The notes: a model not told the origin generated them from the letters alone. 64,000 bases of DNA from Galbibacter kalidii (GCF_026241135.1 NZ_JAPFGA010000014.1:1-64000); one strand, 5' to 3'; shown: positions 44,213 through 54,331, counted from the stretch's first letter. Numbers and translations are program-made.

Positions 44213-44590
44213 TCAGAAAGGAAGATCGTCGTGATCATCCTCATTAAAATCCTTGGCAGGCTCAAAAGCATCTTCAGGTGGCATCGGAGGCATTTGTTGA
44301 TTGTCCCCGGCAGTCTCCAAACTTTCGATACGCCATCCTTGAATGGAGTTAAAATATTTGGTTTCCCCTTGTGGATTTACCCATTCTCTTCCTCTTAAAT
44401 TGATACTTATCTTAGCCTGTTGTCCCACTTGAAAGGCATCCAGCAACTCACATTTATCTTGAATGAATTCAACCATAATATGTTGTGGATACTGCTCTTC
44501 AGTAGTGATAACTATTTCTCTTTTCCTGAAACCGTTGTTTCCGTATGTTTTGGTTTCGTCAATCAATTTTATTCTTCCTTGTATTTCCAT
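44213..44590 (-). CDS. DUF3127 protein
   Basis: The product has 125 residues. It has an OB-like beta pattern with EIQGRIKLIDETKTYGNNGF, RKREIVITTEE, QHIMVEFIQDKCELLD and ISINLRGREWVNPQGETKYF, the DUF3127 signature, and an acidic tail (EPAKDFNEDDHDDLPF) like that of single-stranded DNA-binding proteins. Single-stranded nucleic-acid binding is a reasonable inference; function is unproven. Confidence 0.88.
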   Translation of the reverse strand: MEIQGRIKLIDETKTYGNNGFRKREIVITTEEQYPQHIMVEFIQDKCELLDAFQVGQQAKISINLRGREWVNPQGETKYFNSIQGWRIESLETAGDNQQMPPMPPEDAFEPAKDFNEDDHDDLPF

Positions 44591-44619
44591 GTTTCAAAAA
44601 TATTAAAATTCTTCTATTT

Positions 44620-45495
44620 CTACTTATTAGCCAATAATAATTTCCATGCGGCCATCACATCGTTTGTGGCAATCAATTCCTGCGCTTTTTTGTGTATTTG
44701 ACTCACATCATCTGCACTCAAAATCCTTTTGACTTCGATGGAATGTGATACATAATCTTCCACTTCTTCTTTGGTTGGCAATCTTTCCACATTGCCCAAG
44801 ATACCCAAGTCGTTTCCTGTAAGCACTTTACTATACCTAATGGCAGACGGGATCTTATCAACCCCAATCCCGATGCTCGACAAGGGTTTTGGCACTTCAA
44901 ACATGCCCAGATTGGAACGGCAATACCAATTCCCTCCCATTCTACTCACCAAATCTATTTTATGTTGATCAATCTCTCCGTTTTCATCCAGTACAGCCTC
45001 ATTAATGTGCATTTTTAGCACTTCACAAACGATTAAATTCCCGGCACCTCCTTCTTTTCCCAAGGAGATCACTTCATTGACCTTGCATTCAAATTGCACC
45101 GGGGATTCGGCTACCCGAAACGGTTTTACCATTTCTGATCTCAACATCGTTAGACCTGCTTTTTCAAATTCGTTGACATCCTTTGCATATTCGGTACTGC
45201 TCAAAGAAGCTTGTTGCACAATATCGTGATTCACCACATTGATAACCACCTCCTTGGTTTTCAACACATTTTCCAGGGTGTGTTTTGTGGTGTTGTCCCT
45301 CACCCTTCTGTTTGCCGAAAAAATCATAATGGGTGGTTTGGAGCTAAACACATTAAAAAAGCTGAAAGGCGACAGATTCACATTCCCCTTTTTGTCAATC
45401 GTACTTGCAAAAGCAATTGGCCTTGGAGCTACGGCCTTTAATAAATACCCGTGGAATTTACCCGTTGGAATGTTGTTGGGATCTATTGTTAACAT
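44620..45495 (-). CDS. Flavin reductase-family FMN-binding protein
   Basis: The product has 291 residues with the flavin reductase/split-barrel pattern: LLKAVAPRPIAFASTIDKKG, LSPFSFFNVFSSKPPIMIFS, KEVVINVVNHD and VIVCEV-like core (NLIVCEVLKMHINE). It probably binds FMN and reduces or uses it for an unknown oxidoreductase reaction. The gene is 29 bp upstream of DUF3127 on the same strand and may be co-transcribed with it. Confidence 0.87.
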   Translation of the reverse strand: MLTIDPNNIPTGKFHGYLLKAVAPRPIAFASTIDKKGNVNLSPFSFFNVFSSKPPIMIFSANRRVRDNTTKHTLENVLKTKEVVINVVNHDIVQQASLSSTEYAKDVNEFEKAGLTMLRSEMVKPFRVAESPVQFECKVNEVISLGKEGGAGNLIVCEVLKMHINEAVLDENGEIDQHKIDLVSRMGGNWYCRSNLGMFEVPKPLSSIGIGVDKIPSAIRYSKVLTGNDLGILGNVERLPTKEEVEDYVSHSIEVKRILSADDVSQIHKKAQELIATNDVMAAWKLLLANK

Positions 45496-45779
45496 CGAGA
45501 CATTTTAAACAAAAATAGCCTAAATAAAAGAGCTGTAAAAATGTTTTCCTTTATATTCGGAGAATCAATGCTCAATTCCAACCCGATTACATCCCACAAT
45601 CAAAATTAGTCTCCCCTTTACAATAAAATTAAAGGTTTTGCTTTATATTTATGCAATGAGCTCGGGTAAAAACCATCTTTTTCTTCAATTAAAATGAAAC
45701 GTTTTTTTGGACATACAAGGACACGATCGCAGGCGTTCCCTATCGATAAATACCGGGATGACCATTAAGAAATAAACAC

Positions 45780-46925
45780 ATGAAAAAAACCACACGTTGG
45801 ATCTTAATTGTTTCCTCATTTGTAATTGTTGTTTCCATACTTTGGAATACGTATGTCTTTTTTCAGAAATTCAAAGAAGAAGAACGCACCAAAATGAAGA
45901 TATGGGCCGAAGCCATGGGGGAATTTCTTCAAACCACCAATTTAGAACGCGACTTGGGGAAACTTACACTGGAAGTACTAAAAAACAATACCAGTACCCC
46001 GATGATCTATGTAGGGAACGAAGGCGATATTACATCAAACAACCTTCCCGAGAGAAAGGCCGGGGATTCGATTTACCTTCAAAAAAAAATAAGGCAATTC
46101 AATGCTGAAAACGTTCCTATTGAAGTCACTTTCAAAAACGACAAATACGGAACCCTCTATTACGGCAATTCCGAGGTGTTGAACAATCTGAAGTATTATC
46201 CAATCGCACTGATCCTCATTATCGTTTTCTTCAGTGCTTCGGTTTACTTTTTTTACAGAACGGCAAAAATATCAGATCAAAACAAGCTCTGGGCAGGAAT
46301 GGCCAAAGAAACAGCCCATCAAATAGGAACACCGCTTTCTTCCCTACTCGGCTGGGCGGAAATATTAAAAAGTGAGGATATAAACCCTGACATCACTACT
46401 GAAATAGAAAAGGACATCGACAGGCTTTCCACCATCACCGAACGCTTTTCAAAAATAGGTTCTATTCCGGCTCTGGAAAAGAGAAATATTGTAGCTGAAA
46501 CCAAAGAAGCTTTTCAATATTTACAATCGAGAAGTTCGAAGATGGTCGATTTTCAATTTCAGGCTTCAAAAGAGGCTATCTATTGCAATATCAACGATCA
46601 ACTGTACAGTTGGACCATCGAAAACCTCATCAAAAATGCCATAGATGCCATGAAAGGCAAAGGAAAACTCTCTATTGAAATTACTTCGGATAAGAAAACA
46701 GCAAAAATAAACGTTATAGATACCGGAAAAGGAATCCATAAAAGTAATTTTATAAAAATATTTGAACCGGGTTATACAACCAAAAAAAGAGGATGGGGTC
46801 TCGGATTATCTTTAGTCAAAAGAATCATAGAGGATTACCACAATGGAAAAGTAAAGGTTTTAAATTCGGTGATAAATAAGGGAACCACAATACAAATTGT
46901 ACTGAAGGTGGTTTCTAAAAATTGA
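45780..46925 (+). CDS. Membrane sensor histidine kinase
   Basis: The product has 381 residues. Two membrane helices (about 8-28 and 139-160) enclose a periplasmic sensor of about 110 residues. The H-box reads MAKETAHQIGTPLSSLLGWA with the phosphorylated histidine at about 180. The ATPase has NLIKNAIDAM (N-box), IDTGKGI (G1), IFEPGYTTKKRGWGLGLSLV (F/G2). No response regulator is adjacent, so it is an orphan kinase here. The last codons (VVSKN, stop) are provided by the terminal repeat of the element at 46905-47171, so the original end may have been altered by its insertion. Confidence 0.92.
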   Translation: MKKTTRWILIVSSFVIVVSILWNTYVFFQKFKEEERTKMKIWAEAMGEFLQTTNLERDLGKLTLEVLKNNTSTPMIYVGNEGDITSNNLPERKAGDSIYLQKKIRQFNAENVPIEVTFKNDKYGTLYYGNSEVLNNLKYYPIALILIIVFFSASVYFFYRTAKISDQNKLWAGMAKETAHQIGTPLSSLLGWAEILKSEDINPDITTEIEKDIDRLSTITERFSKIGSIPALEKRNIVAETKEAFQYLQSRSSKMVDFQFQASKEAIYCNINDQLYSWTIENLIKNAIDAMKGKGKLSIEITSDKKTAKINVIDTGKGIHKSNFIKIFEPGYTTKKRGWGLGLSLVKRIIEDYHNGKVKVLNSVINKGTTIQIVLKVVSKN

Positions 46926-47171
46926 TTTGCATTGAAATTTTCATAGTTTTTTAGAGACAATGAAAATTTTAGCAACGCTATCGCAGGATAACGTAAGAAA
47001 ATTTGAAGCAGTATATGAAAAACTATGAAAACCCAAAGGGAACGAATATAACAAGCAATCTGACTGCGTTATATTTTTTTGCAATAGCTAAGGCTATTCC
47101 AAAAAAATATGCCTTGCACCTTATTTGTTATCTTCATTTTTCAAAAGAAAGCAATTTTTAGAACCCACCTT
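46905..47171. mobile_element. MITE-like element with 20-bp terminal inverted repeats
   Basis: AAGGTGGTTTCTAAAAATTG (46905-46924) and the reverse complement of 47152-47171 agree at 19 of 20 bases. The 267-bp interior is non-coding and contains a hairpin around TGCAATAGCTAAGGCTATTCC. The same end exists solo at 38207-38226. Confidence 0.75.
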
Positions 47172-47211
47172 AAAGTTTTAGATTCATAAATTAGCACAAA
47201 AAACAAGCCCC

Positions 47212-47577
47212 GTGAAAACAAAACAGAAAGAAATAAAACAAGCTTCGTTAACCAATAATTGTCCTGAATGTTTTTCAAACGAAGGTCTCCTACTCACCTT
47301 TTATCAAAAACATATTGAAGGACTTTTATTTAAAAGAGCCACCAGCCAAATTTCAGATATTATTGTGTGTAATAACTGCAATACTACCATATACCCGGTA
47401 AGGTGGACCGATGATATAGAAAGGGTTCGAGAATTTTATCAGAAAACGGTAGAAAAGCCGAGAACTTATTTCAGGCTTACTGGATGGGGTGTTCTTGGCT
47501 TATTAATAATTTTCCTGATCGCTGTCAGTATTTTTATGTATTACTATTATCCTGAAGTTCTTAAAGAAATTCTCTAA
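47212..47577 (+). CDS. Zinc-ribbon membrane protein of unknown function
   Basis: The product has 121 residues starting with GTG at 47212. It has CPEC (about residue 18) and CNNC (about 54), a four-cysteine zinc ribbon, then a C-terminal membrane helix (WGVLGLLIIFLIAVSIFMYYYYPEV). It resembles the 109-residue zinc-ribbon membrane protein at 54421. It converges on and overlaps the HIT gene by 17 bp. Confidence 0.65.
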   Translation: MKTKQKEIKQASLTNNCPECFSNEGLLLTFYQKHIEGLLFKRATSQISDIIVCNNCNTTIYPVRWTDDIERVREFYQKTVEKPRTYFRLTGWGVLGLLIIFLIAVSIFMYYYYPEVLKEIL

Positions 47578-47950
47578 TCTTTTCAGCAACTTTTTCAAAC
47601 TCCTCAGGGGAAAGGTTGACTTTGTGTTGAAAGGTCATTTCTTTCATACTATTCAGTGGAATCAAGTGGATGTGTACGTGAGGAACTTCCAATCCTACTA
47701 CAGCTACTCCTACCCGCTGACAATCGATAGCTCTTTCCATTGCTATTGCCACTTTTCTTGAAAAAGCCATGAGCCCGGCATAAGTCTCTTCATCGAGATC
47801 AAAAAGTTTATCCACTTCTTTCTTAGGAATACAGAGCGTGTGTCCTAAAGCATTAGGGTTAATATCCAAAAAGGCATAAAAATTGTCATCTTCGGCAATT
47901 TTATAGCTCGGGATTTCTCCATTAACAATTTTGGTAAAAATGGACGCCAT
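47561..47950 (-). CDS. HIT family nucleotide-binding protein
   Basis: The product has 129 residues with FTKIVNGEIPSYKIAEDDNF, LDINPNALGHTLCIPKK and the histidine triad HVHIHLIPL (about 98-106). HIT proteins hydrolyse or bind nucleotides such as AMP-lysine or ApppA; the exact substrate is unknown. Its 3' end overlaps that of the convergent zinc-ribbon gene by 17 bp. Confidence 0.93.
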   Translation of the reverse strand: MASIFTKIVNGEIPSYKIAEDDNFYAFLDINPNALGHTLCIPKKEVDKLFDLDEETYAGLMAFSRKVAIAMERAIDCQRVGVAVVGLEVPHVHIHLIPLNSMKEMTFQHKVNLSPEEFEKVAEKIREFL

Positions 47951-47990
47951 TATAAATTAGTTGGTTTTACTTGCAATATAATCTAAAATA

Positions 47991-48020
47991 AAAAAGGTTT
48001 GGTAATTACCAAACCTTTTT
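47991..48020. terminator. Bidirectional intrinsic terminator
   Basis: A perfect 30-bp palindrome with arms AAAAAGGTTTGGTAA and TTACCAAACCTTTTT, between trxA (end 48044) and the HIT gene start. It should terminate trxA transcripts. Confidence 0.85.
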
Positions 48021-48043
48021 TATACAATAGATCGTTAATTTTC

Positions 48044-48361
48044 TTATAACAAAGAATCAATTGCTTCCGAATAAGAATTCTTAGGAGCTACGCCTACTTG
48101 TCTTCCAACAACTTCTCCATTTTGGAAAACCAATACCGTAGGAATGTTTCTCACTCCATATTTAGCTGCGAATTCCTGATTGGCATCCACATCTACTTTT
48201 CCCACTACAGCTTTTCCTTCGTATTCTTCACTCAACTGTTCGATAATCGGACCAACCATTCTACATGGACCACACCAAGCTGCCCAAAAATCTACTAAAA
48301 CAGGTTTGTCGCTTTTCAAAACCACTTCGTCAAAAGTAGCATCTGTTATTTCTAAAGCCAT
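48044..48361 (-). CDS. trxA: Thioredoxin
   Basis: The product has 105 residues. The active site is WAAWCGPCRM with the redox pair at about residues 30 and 33, cis-proline motif RNIPTVLVFQNG. It is the general cytoplasmic disulfide reductase. It stands alone with a strong terminator downstream. Confidence 0.97.
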   Translation of the reverse strand: MALEITDATFDEVVLKSDKPVLVDFWAAWCGPCRMVGPIIEQLSEEYEGKAVVGKVDVDANQEFAAKYGVRNIPTVLVFQNGEVVGRQVGVAPKNSYSEAIDSLL

Positions 48362-48544
48362 TTTATTTATGTTTAAATGTTACTCAATTTTTTTACGCTA
48401 CAAATTTAGTCAAATATTCTTCCAAACCTTACAGCGGTTGTATTTGTTTTGATTATCAGTGCATTTGATTTTTCGATAGTACGATATCGGTGCTTTTTTC
48501 GTTATCTATCTTAAGAACTCGTTTAAACGCTCAATTATAAGTCA

Positions 48545-48982
48545 ATGCTATATTTCAGCAAAATAAATAAAATATACAGTTCTTTTATCTTTTTAGTCTT
48601 TCTTCTGAACGCGACTTTCGGTTGTGCACAGAAAAAAGAAATTCCGGACGATGATTTCAACTGGAAACCACTTACGGTAAAAGCCTCTGCCTATAACTCC
48701 ATGCAGGGACAAACCGTTGGACATCCTACCATAGCCGCATGGGGAGACACACTGCGCCCCGGTATAAAAGCTGTTGCTATTTCCAGGGATCTTATAAAAC
48801 TCGGCATCACCAAAAACACCCCTATTAAAATTGAAGGTTTTGACGGTATTTATCTCGTTAAAGATAAAATGAACGCTCGCTACAGCAAAAAAATCGATAT
48901 CTATATGGGTACTGAACGCCAAAAAGCGATCAATTTTGGCATCAAAACCCTTAAAATCTGGTATGGAATTCCGGTGGATTAA
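48545..48982 (+). CDS. 3D-domain secreted protein
   Basis: The product has 145 residues. A hydrophobic N-terminal signal (IFLVFLLNATFGCAQ) is followed by a double-psi-beta-barrel 3D domain: VKASAYNSMQGQTVG, AAWGDTLRPGIKAVAISRDL and VKDKMNARYSKKIDIYMG. 3D domains occur in MltA-type lytic transglycosylases and RlpA-like proteins acting on peptidoglycan. Whether it is enzymatic here is unclear. Confidence 0.85.
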   Translation: MLYFSKINKIYSSFIFLVFLLNATFGCAQKKEIPDDDFNWKPLTVKASAYNSMQGQTVGHPTIAAWGDTLRPGIKAVAISRDLIKLGITKNTPIKIEGFDGIYLVKDKMNARYSKKIDIYMGTERQKAINFGIKTLKIWYGIPVD

Positions 48983-49023
48983 AAATTCCAACAGAGAAAT
49001 GAGAGAGGTCTTTATACTTATAA

Positions 49024-52000
49024 TTAATTCAACTTATAAACCACATCTTCTTGTTTGAGCTGGTCGAGGAGTTCGTTGGAGATTTGTACTTTTTGTTTTC
49101 GGCTTGGCATGTTGAGTTTTATTTTTTCTTCAATTTCATGCACTACAAAATTCAGCGTACTATCGCCTTTGTGTAATGAAATCACCTGTTTCAATGTTTC
49201 AATACGTTGTTCTGCCAGTTCTTCCAACCGTAGATGAATGGTTAGTTTTCTGGCATATTTATCCATCACATCCTGAAGTTGTTCCATCGAGTTGTATTGC
49301 AGTCTCGGGTCACCTTTCTTTCCGGTTTCCCTATTGGTCCATCCCTCTTTTATATACACTTTGATATAGATAAAGGAGTTAATCATCAGAAAATGGCGAA
49401 ACTTCAGATATTCTTCCCCAAAAATCTTAAACTCGTATGTATCTGTGTAGTCTTCCACCGAAAAAATGGCCCAGCCTTTACCGTTTTTTGAAGTGCGGTG
49501 TTGCACATCAGTAATCACCCCGGCAAAAGAGACTTCCCTGTTCAGTAACTGCTCAGGATCATTAAAAGCCCCTACATTGCTATTGCAGAACACCTTTATT
49601 TCCGTTTTAAAATCATCCAAGGGGTGTCCGGAAATATAGATCCCCACCACTTCTTTTTCCCGTCTTAATTTCTCCATAGTCCCCCACGAATCACATGGTG
49701 GCACCTGTGGTTCGGGAATTTGGACTTCACTCGCTTCTCCAAAGAGACTCACCTGGGAAGAATTTGCATTTTCCTGAAACTTTGCTCCATATTTTATGGC
49801 CTTTTCCAAGAAGGTAATCCCATCGCCTTCATCGTGAAAATATTGTGCTCTGTGTGTATCCCCAAAAGAATCAAAACCACCGGCCAAAGCCAAGTTTTCA
49901 AATGCTTTTTTATTGGCCGCCCTTAGGTCGACCCGCTTGGCCAAATCGAAAACTGATTTGTATTTTTCTTCATCCCTGCATTCAACTATGGTTTTTACAG
50001 CACCTCGTCCAACACCTTTTATCGCCCCCATTCCAAAACGGATTGCATTGTCTTTGTTTACCGTAAATTTATAGTAGGATTCGTTTACGTCAGGACCGAG
50101 CACTGTAATTCCCATCCGTTTACATTCTTCAAGGAAGAAAGTCACCTGCTTGATGTCATTCATATTGTTCGACAACACTGCCGCCATATATTCCGCCGGG
50201 TAATTCGCTTTTAAATAAGCCGTTTGATAACCAATCCACGCATAACAGGTAGAATGTGATTTATTGAACGCATAACTCGCAAAGGCCTCCCAGTCTTTCC
50301 ATATTTTTTCCAAGGTTTCCCGCGAATGTCCGTTTTCCTCACCACCATCCAAGAACTTCGGCTTCAATTGTTCCAGCAAGGAAAATATCTTTTTCCCCAT
50401 GGCCTTACGAAGTACATCGGCTTCACCTTTGGAGAATCCGGCCAGTTTTTGGGAAAGCAACATCACCTGCTCCTGGTAGACCGTGATCCCATAGGTTTCC
50501 TTAAGGTATTCCTCCATGGCTTCGAGATCATATTTGATCTCTTCCTCCCCATGTTTTCTTCGGATAAAACTCGGGATATATTCCAACGGCCCCGGACGAT
50601 ACAAGGCATTCATGGCAATAAGATCGGCAAACACAGTAGGTTTCAGATCTTTCATGTGTTTCTGCATCCCGGCAGATTCGTATTGGAATATCCCTACGGT
50701 TTCCCCTCTTTGAAAGAGTTCGTATGTTTTTTGATCGTCCAACGGAAATTCATCCGGATTCAGATCGATCCCGTGTTTGTATTTCACCAATTTGACCGTG
50801 TCTTTGATCAAGGTCAATGTCTTCAATCCCAAGAAGTCCATTTTTAACAGTCCGGCGTTTTCCACGACGGAGTTATCAAATTGGGTTACATACAGATCGG
50901 AATCTTTTGCGATGGAAACAGGAACGAATTTTGTAATATCATCCGGTGTGATGATCACCCCGCAGGCATGAATTCCCGTGTTACGTACCGAACCTTCGAG
51001 CACCCTTGCTTGATTTACAGTTTGTGCTTCCAAATCATTCCCTTCGGATATATTTTTAAGTTCGTTGACCTTCAGCAATTCATCTGCACGCAAACTCGAT
51101 TTCAATTTTGCATCATCAAAACCAAAGATTTTGGCCAGTTTCATATTGGGAATCAACTTGGCAATCCTATCTGCATCGTGTAACGGAAGATCAAGCACCC
51201 TGGCCGTATCCCTGATGGACGATTTTGCTGCCATCGTTCCGTAGGTGACGATCTGTGCCACCTGATTGGCTCCGTATTTCTCGATCACATAATCCATCAC
51301 CCTACTTCGCCCTTCATCATCAAAATCAATATCAATATCGGGAAGTGACACCCTATCGGGATTCAAGAAACGCTCAAAAAGTAGGTCGTATTCAATGGGA
51401 TCCAAATTGGTAATCCCCAAACAATATGCCACGGCAGAACCTGCCGCAGACCCCCTTCCGGGTCCGACGGACACGTCCATTTCCCGAGCAGCAGCTATAA
51501 AATCCTGAACAATCAGGAAATATCCCGGATATCCGGTATTCTCGATAACGCTCAACTCAAAATCCAGGCGTTCGCGTATCTCCTCTGTAATTTCAGGATA
51601 GCGATGCTTCGCCCCTTCATAAGTGAGGTGTCTTAAATATTTGTTTTCCCCACGTTTGCCACCGTCTTCCCTGTCTTCTTCCATCTGAAATTCCTCCGGA
51701 ATGGTAAATGCCGGAAGGAGTACATCCCTTGCCAGTTCAAAAGGCTCCACTTTGTCGACAACCTCCTGGATGTTGATAATGGCTTCCGGAAGGTCTTTAA
51801 AAAGCGCTTTCATTTCGTCAGCACTTTTAAAGTAATATTCACTATTTGGCAAACCGTAACGATAACCTCGACCCCGGCCTATGGGCGTATCTTTTTTCTC
51901 GCCGTCTTTTACACACAATAGAATATCGTGTGCATTAGCATTATCTTTATTAATATAGTAGGTGTTGTTGGTCGCTACCAGTTTTACATTGTGTTTGTTC

Positions 52001-53406
52001 GCCAATCTGATCAGTTCAACATTCAACCTGTTCTCATCCTCTTGATCGTGACGCATTATCTCAGCGTACAAATCGTCCCCAAACTGCTCTTTCCACCACA
52101 GTAAGGCCTCTTCTGCCTGGGTTTCCCCTACATTCAAGAGCTTGCTAGGCACTTCCCCATAGAGGTTTCCTGTGAGGACAATAATATCTTCTTTATATTT
52201 TTCTACAACGGTTTTATCGATCCGGGGTACATAATAGAACCCTTCGGTATAGGCGATGGATGACATTTTTGCCAGATTGTGATATCCCTTTTTATTTTTG
52301 GCCAGCATCACAATCTGATACCCGTTATCTTTAACTTTTTTGTTTAAATGATCTTCACATACATTGAGTGTACACCCGACAATAGGTTTTATTTCCAACT
52401 CTTCAGGCTCTTCCCCATTGGCAATGGCTTCTTCATTTTTCGCCTTGGCCGCTTTGTTGTGGTTCCCTACTTCTTTCACAAAATGGAAGGCTCCCATCAT
52501 ATTCCCCATATCGGTCATGGCTACAGCGGGCATTTTTGCTTTGGCCGTTGCCGATACTAAATCCGGGATACTGGAAGTGGCTTGTAGGATTGAAAACTGG
52601 GTATGGTTATGAAGGTGAACAAAATCGACTTCAGCCAACTCCCTAATGTTTTGCTTCAGCTCTTCTTTTGACAGCTCTTCAGAAGGTTCTTTTTGCGCCA
52701 GCTGTTCCCTGATCTTTTTCGAAGCTTTTTTCAGGTTGATATGCTTCAATCCTATAAGTCCGATTGGTTGCGGATTGGCTTCAGAAAAGTTTTTAAAATA
52801 ATCTGGGCTTACATCCAATTCTTCCCTGGTGAAGACTTCTTTTCTAATCAGTTCCAGAAAACAACGCGTAGTCGCTTCTACGTCGGCGGTTGCATTATGC
52901 GCTTCAGCAAAAGGCTCTCCAAAAAGATATTCGTGAAGTTCTGTAAGGGTAGGCAATTTAAATTTTCCGCCTCGCCCACCGGGAATACGGCACAATTCAG
53001 CCGTGGTTTCGGTACAAGTGTCCAATACCGGGAGTTCGAGCAAGCTACTATCTATGCTTTCCCTATGGAATTCAGCTCCCATGATATTGACATCAAAACC
53101 TACATTTTGACCTACGACGAACTTGGTTTTAGAAAGTGCCTCTTTGAATTTATCTAACACCTCACCCAAAGGAATTCCCTCTTCCTGAGCCAATTCGGTT
53201 GAAATTCCGTGAATTTTTTCAGCATCAAAAGGAATATTGAATCCTTCCGGTTTTATCAAATAATCCTGATGCTCGATTACATTTCCCATCTCGTCATGCA
53301 ACTGCCATGCGATCTGTATGGCACGTGGCCAATTGTCAACATCGGTAACAGGGGCATCCCAGCGTTTCGGCAATCCGGTGGTTTCAGTATCAAAAATCAG
53401 GTACAT
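49024..53406 (-). CDS. dnaE: DNA polymerase III alpha subunit with N-terminal exonuclease domain
   Basis: The product has 1460 residues. Residues about 1-180 form a DEDDh 3'-5' exonuclease (YLIFDTETTGLP, then HNATADVEATTRCFL), i.e. proofreading fused to the polymerase. Next is a PHP domain (VDFVHLHNHTQFSILQATSS, about 263-282). The C-family polymerase palm has GPGRGSAAGSAVAY and LPDIDIDFDD with the catalytic aspartates, then the thumb/fingers (GIFQYESAGMQKHMKDLKP). The helix-hairpin-helix and OB domains close the protein (VSFAGVITDVQHRTSKNGK). It replicates the chromosome. Confidence 0.96.
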   Translation of the reverse strand: MYLIFDTETTGLPKRWDAPVTDVDNWPRAIQIAWQLHDEMGNVIEHQDYLIKPEGFNIPFDAEKIHGISTELAQEEGIPLGEVLDKFKEALSKTKFVVGQNVGFDVNIMGAEFHRESIDSSLLELPVLDTCTETTAELCRIPGGRGGKFKLPTLTELHEYLFGEPFAEAHNATADVEATTRCFLELIRKEVFTREELDVSPDYFKNFSEANPQPIGLIGLKHINLKKASKKIREQLAQKEPSEELSKEELKQNIRELAEVDFVHLHNHTQFSILQATSSIPDLVSATAKAKMPAVAMTDMGNMMGAFHFVKEVGNHNKAAKAKNEEAIANGEEPEELEIKPIVGCTLNVCEDHLNKKVKDNGYQIVMLAKNKKGYHNLAKMSSIAYTEGFYYVPRIDKTVVEKYKEDIIVLTGNLYGEVPSKLLNVGETQAEEALLWWKEQFGDDLYAEIMRHDQEDENRLNVELIRLANKHNVKLVATNNTYYINKDNANAHDILLCVKDGEKKDTPIGRGRGYRYGLPNSEYYFKSADEMKALFKDLPEAIINIQEVVDKVEPFELARDVLLPAFTIPEEFQMEEDREDGGKRGENKYLRHLTYEGAKHRYPEITEEIRERLDFELSVIENTGYPGYFLIVQDFIAAAREMDVSVGPGRGSAAGSAVAYCLGITNLDPIEYDLLFERFLNPDRVSLPDIDIDFDDEGRSRVMDYVIEKYGANQVAQIVTYGTMAAKSSIRDTARVLDLPLHDADRIAKLIPNMKLAKIFGFDDAKLKSSLRADELLKVNELKNISEGNDLEAQTVNQARVLEGSVRNTGIHACGVIITPDDITKFVPVSIAKDSDLYVTQFDNSVVENAGLLKMDFLGLKTLTLIKDTVKLVKYKHGIDLNPDEFPLDDQKTYELFQRGETVGIFQYESAGMQKHMKDLKPTVFADLIAMNALYRPGPLEYIPSFIRRKHGEEEIKYDLEAMEEYLKETYGITVYQEQVMLLSQKLAGFSKGEADVLRKAMGKKIFSLLEQLKPKFLDGGEENGHSRETLEKIWKDWEAFASYAFNKSHSTCYAWIGYQTAYLKANYPAEYMAAVLSNNMNDIKQVTFFLEECKRMGITVLGPDVNESYYKFTVNKDNAIRFGMGAIKGVGRGAVKTIVECRDEEKYKSVFDLAKRVDLRAANKKAFENLALAGGFDSFGDTHRAQYFHDEGDGITFLEKAIKYGAKFQENANSSQVSLFGEASEVQIPEPQVPPCDSWGTMEKLRREKEVVGIYISGHPLDDFKTEIKVFCNSNVGAFNDPEQLLNREVSFAGVITDVQHRTSKNGKGWAIFSVEDYTDTYEFKIFGEEYLKFRHFLMINSFIYIKVYIKEGWTNRETGKKGDPRLQYNSMEQLQDVMDKYARKLTIHLRLEELAEQRIETLKQVISLHKGDSTLNFVVHEIEEKIKLNMPSRKQKVQISNELLDQLKQEDVVYKLN

Positions 53407-53845
53407 AAAAAATGTTATCTCTTTAAAGTTGAAGTTTTGAACTCATTTAAGCTTTTTTGATTGAAGCGAAAAGCCCATGCGCCAGCTGGCTCATTCGCTA
53501 AAATAACCCACTGGGTTATTTTTATACGCTCAGCCCTGTGCTCGGTTGAAGACTTTTTTGAGTTACATAGCAGCGCTACGTAAGGAAACAAAGACGAAAA
53601 GCAAGTGCAAAAGGACGATTTTTTAGCCAATTGGAAAAAGTTTAAATGAGTTCATTAAGTCGTGACACAACCCAAAAGCTAAAATAAGAATATTTAAACG
53701 GAGATAAAAGGATAAGTTTTTAAGAGTTATTAACCAAAATATATCCTTTTTAGACTTCAAACGGGGATTTTCAAAAAACCAAAAAAATTCCCTGAAAAAT
53801 ATGCGGGTTTATTTATCTTTGCCCCACAATAAAAATTCAATATCG
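53407..53845. other. Spacer with covarying hairpin repeat copy 9
   Basis: There is no gene. The hairpin repeat is at 53478-53537 (stem ATAACCC/GGGTTAT with ACT loop). A -7 element TATCTTTG is at 53813-53820, for the downstream TerB-like gene. Confidence 0.65.
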
Positions 53846-54277
53846 ATGTCGATTTCAGATTTATATTCAAGTGGTTTCAGGGAGCGTAACCGTGATCATT
53901 TTGCTTCTATAGTAAGGGTTGCGTTGACCGATGGGGAAATCAATGACGAAGAAAAAGCATTTTTAGATCGTTTGGCCAACAACCTAGATATCTCGAAAGA
54001 AGATTACGAAGCTGTTTTGGAGAACCCAACAGCATATAAGATCAATCCACCTGTTTTATACGATGCCCGTTTAGAGCGTTTGTACGATATCGGACGTATG
54101 GTGTATGCAGATCATATTGCAGATGATCATGAAATGCGTATTATGATCCGTATGGCTATAGGTCTTGGTTTTACTTCTGCCAATGCCGAGTTTATCGTAA
54201 AAAAAGCCATGTACCTGTTGAATATTGGCGTGGATTTGGAAACTTTTATAGAAGAGATCAAACACATGAACCGATAA
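53846..54277 (+). CDS. TerB-like protein
   Basis: I chose the ATG at 53846 (143 residues, MSISDLYSSGFRERN) because a TATCTTTG promoter element at 53813-53820 lies between it and the longer-frame ATG at 53801, which would be untranscribed. The product is all-helical with VALTDGEINDEEKAFLDRLA and YADHIADDHEMRIMIRMAIG, the acidic pattern of TerB/tellurite-resistance domains. It is cytoplasmic; function in this phylum is unknown. An intrinsic terminator follows at 54298-54331. Confidence 0.78.
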   Translation: MSISDLYSSGFRERNRDHFASIVRVALTDGEINDEEKAFLDRLANNLDISKEDYEAVLENPTAYKINPPVLYDARLERLYDIGRMVYADHIADDHEMRIMIRMAIGLGFTSANAEFIVKKAMYLLNIGVDLETFIEEIKHMNR

Positions 54278-54297
54278 TTTCGGTTTACATAAAAACT

Positions 54298-54331
54298 CAA
54301 AAAAGGGATGCTGGAAAGTGTCCCTTTTTTT
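54298..54331 (+). terminator. Intrinsic terminator
   Basis: AAAAAAGGGA and TCCCTTTTTTT arms around a 12-nt loop, 20 bp after the TerB-like stop. Confidence 0.75.
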
